Assembly (NCBI GenBank): GCA_013288645.1
Contig: JABDBL010000008.1
Span: 25,454-89,453, forward strand
DNA length: 64,000 nt
Origin: Candidatus Melainabacteria bacterium
Lineage (GTDB): Bacteria > Cyanobacteriota > Vampirovibrionia > Obscuribacterales > Obscuribacteraceae
Direction: 5' to 3'
Below are positions 62,238 to 64,000 of this stretch, piece by piece; position 1 is the first letter of the stretch; each line of letters starts with the position of its first letter. The position numbers were made by a program, and so were the translations under genes. The notes under the pieces were generated by a model, which saw nothing but the letters and a program-made list of their open reading frames with translations, searched no databases and had not been told where the DNA came from.

Positions 62238-63269
62238 ATGCTCGTTTTACATAAGTCCAAGTTAAAGCCTATTTCCCTCTTACTAATCATGTCTTTAATG
62301 GGCAGCAATTTATTCTTTTGTCCGCTCAGCTATGCAGTGGCAGAAAGTAATGACTTGAATTTTAAGGTTTATAACCCAAGTGAAAATAATTCAATCGGGA
62401 CCACTAGTTCAACCGACACTGCTAATTCTACCGATAACGTTAATGCAACCGGGTCGGCTAAGCCTCCTTCTAACTCAGAAAGCACTGCCAGCCAAGGTTT
62501 AACCGAAGAGAAGCCTGTAAATGATGACGTTAGCCAAATACTTGATCAAGCAGACAGCCACGCATCCGCCCCTTTGAAGTCTGGCTCAGACAACAGTCAA
62601 GATCAAGCCGCCGACAATAAGCCCAGTGAAATTAAAACCGAAGAAGTGAGTAAAAATGAAACCACGGCTCCTTCAGAAAATGAAGGTAAAACAAAGGTGT
62701 TGCAAGGCTATGTTCGCGTAGTACCGAGCGGTACAAAAATTTCTATCATAATGGATACCGCTGTTGATAGCGATACCAGTCAAGAAGGCGACGAATTTTC
62801 TGCGCGCACCGCCGAAGACCTCACCATAGATGGTACTACCGCAGTACCGGCTGGTTCAATAATAAGAGGAAGAATCGCTACTTTGAATGCTCCTAAGCAT
62901 TTGAACCGTTCAGGCTCCGTCGCTTTAAAATTTGATAGTGTCACCACTCCAGACAATAGACAAATACCGTTAGTAGCAAATATAGTGGCTCGCGGTGGAG
63001 TAGTTCACGCTCGTCGTGGATTGAAAGATATAGCTATCGATACAGGTACTTTTGCTTTACCGACAGCGGTAGCTCTGGCTATTGGTGCTGTTGCTGGCCA
63101 CAGCTCAAGCTCTGTAGGCGTGGGTGGCGGTGCTTTAATAGGGGCTGCTGTGGGAGCTGCGATTGGCGTTTGTATATTAATGGCTAAAAAAGGCAAAAGA
63201 GTGGATGTGCGTCCAGGCGATGAGCTCAAAATTGAATTAGCTGAAGACTTGCATATGCCAAGTATGTAA
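62238..63269 (+). CDS. Exported protein with VirB10/TrbI-like domain and glycine zipper
   Basis: A 343-residue protein. It has a signal peptide (LLIMSLMGSNLFFCPLSYAV) and then a Ser/Thr/Asn-rich stretch to residue ~155. A beta domain follows (GYVRVVPSGTKISIIMDTAV, then IDGTTAVPAGSIIRGRIATL) with a VirB10/TrbI-like pattern. A glycine-zipper segment (GGALIGAAVGAAIGV) and a final beta segment (VDVRPGDELKIELAED) end it. Glycine zippers insert in membranes. It may be a cell-surface or outer-membrane-associated protein. The start ATG has GGGGAAAA upstream. Confidence 0.7.
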   Translation: MLVLHKSKLKPISLLLIMSLMGSNLFFCPLSYAVAESNDLNFKVYNPSENNSIGTTSSTDTANSTDNVNATGSAKPPSNSESTASQGLTEEKPVNDDVSQILDQADSHASAPLKSGSDNSQDQAADNKPSEIKTEEVSKNETTAPSENEGKTKVLQGYVRVVPSGTKISIIMDTAVDSDTSQEGDEFSARTAEDLTIDGTTAVPAGSIIRGRIATLNAPKHLNRSGSVALKFDSVTTPDNRQIPLVANIVARGGVVHARRGLKDIAIDTGTFALPTAVALAIGAVAGHSSSSVGVGGGALIGAAVGAAIGVCILMAKKGKRVDVRPGDELKIELAEDLHMPSM

Positions 63270-63426
63270 GTCTTGCATGCTTAACCTAGCAAAGTTCTAG
63301 GCGATAACCTAGGCCAAACATAGGTTTAAGGATGGAAACATCAGTTTTGCGCTTCCATTAGGACCTTATCATGTTATACTTTAGGCCTTCTTTTATAACT
63401 TTTACATAGATTCTGATGATAATTTG

Positions 63427-64000
63427 ATGTCCAGTAGTTCAGCCGGTAATGCAAGCTTTTCACAGCCGCCTCGCGATCCAAATTTAGCTGCTGTCCTTTC
63501 TATACTTCCTGGTATTGGGCAGTTCTATAACGGACAAAGCCGCAAGGGCTTGCTTTTTTTAGGCGTCACGGCAATTAATTTCTTTATTTTTTTACTAATG
63601 GCTACTAACATATATATAGTTAGCGGACTACTAAGCTTTGGTCTTGCTTTGCATATGAGACCAAATTCTGGACTATTAACATCCCTGCAGGCTTTGCAAT
63701 TAGGATCGACTTTATCATTCATTATTTTAGGTCTTGTACTGGCTTTTATTATCTATGCTATACGCGATGCTTATGATAATGCCGTATTTCAGCAGCGCAG
63801 ACAGATTTATCCGGAATATGCTTTAGAGATGCCTGAGGCTGCGAGCAGCTCTTATTTATTGCATTTGATTCTTTTGATTCTTTTCTTTGTTTTTGCCATG
63901 TTTTTTCTCAGGCAAGCTAGGCCCCCTGCTCAAATTACAGATATTGAATTTGTCACGAATCAGCCTCTGACAAAAAAGATAATTCATGCTGAAAAGCGGG
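63427..64000 (+). CDS. Membrane protein (runs off right edge)
   Basis: An open frame from an ATG at 63427 that continues past the window end. After a Ser-rich N-terminus it has AAVLSILPGIGQFYNGQSRK (residues ~19-38), a motif of TM2-like membrane proteins, and three further helices (LLFLGVTAINFFIFLLMATN, LSFIILGLVLAFIIYAIRDA and a hydrophobic third). Near the cut end, ARPPAQITDIEFVTNQPLTK resembles the start of TonB-like Pro-containing linkers, but only about 30 residues are visible. The function is open. Confidence 0.75.
   Translation, partial: MSSSSAGNASFSQPPRDPNLAAVLSILPGIGQFYNGQSRKGLLFLGVTAINFFIFLLMATNIYIVSGLLSFGLALHMRPNSGLLTSLQALQLGSTLSFIILGLVLAFIIYAIRDAYDNAVFQQRRQIYPEYALEMPEAASSSYLLHLILLILFFVFAMFFLRQARPPAQITDIEFVTNQPLTKKIIHAEKR

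Overview
The window is about 64 kb of compact, AT-rich bacterial chromosome using the standard stop codons (TGA, TAA and TAG all serve as stops). Most genes are housekeeping or envelope genes, and no rRNA, tRNA or CRISPR array was seen. The gene content is a diaminopimelate-containing bacterium with many exported proteins: DUF2993/LmeA-like, TPR, LRR and zinc-ribbon/TM proteins, IspG (MEP isoprenoid route), PdxST, CdaA, DapC-D-E and LysA. It looks like a non-photosynthetic relative of Cyanobacteria (Melainabacteria/Vampirovibrionia-like). That placement is inference from family flavour only, because no 16S gene is present.

Layout. 0-5 kb has an accessory flavour: a tyrosine integrase cut by the left edge, a truncated gene next to it, an AHSA1-type protein, ispG, a RadC-like JAMM protein, a stand-alone OLD-type TOPRIM protein and a small membrane protein. 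5-14 kb is core metabolism: rpe, an acyl-CoA dehydrogenase homologue, cysE, fabF, a YgjP-like peptidase, def, and a RapZ C-domain gene translationally coupled to yvcK. 14-20 kb is one minus-strand operon (CocE-type hydrolase, FAD oxidase, Aas-like acyltransferase/acyl-ligase), flanked on both sides by copies of the yvcK 3' end. 20-30 kb holds an LRR protein, dnaB with a full homing-endonuclease intein in its P-loop, acsA, a SpoU methyltransferase, a NUDIX hydrolase and folC. 30-34 kb has a RelE/ParE-type toxin-antitoxin pair and dapC-dapD-dapE.

34-41 kb is the most unusual stretch: a complete but divergent RNA polymerase beta subunit with no rpoC or ribosomal-protein neighbours. It has a C-terminal extension, is translationally coupled to an exported TPR protein carrying a polyserine tract, and is followed by a small exported protein and a Replic_Relax-like winged-helix protein. 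41-50 kb has a LuxR-type response regulator next to a DUF2993 lipid-binding protein, rpmE, cdaA-lysA-yraN, serS and pdxS-pdxT. 50-64 kb has a truncated amidotransferase, a secretion-independent alpha/beta hydrolase, a MATE transporter, a VapBC-like pair, dCMP deaminase, an OPRT-like enzyme, miaA, a Yip1 protein, sppA, and several exported or membrane proteins of unknown function, ending in a membrane protein cut by the right edge.

The best leads are the orphan RpoB paralogue with altered rifamycin-contact residues, the yvcK 3'-end duplication bracketing a whole operon, the shared palindrome upstream of the CocE-type and LRR genes, the RapZ-C/YvcK pair, and the integrase abutting a broken gene.
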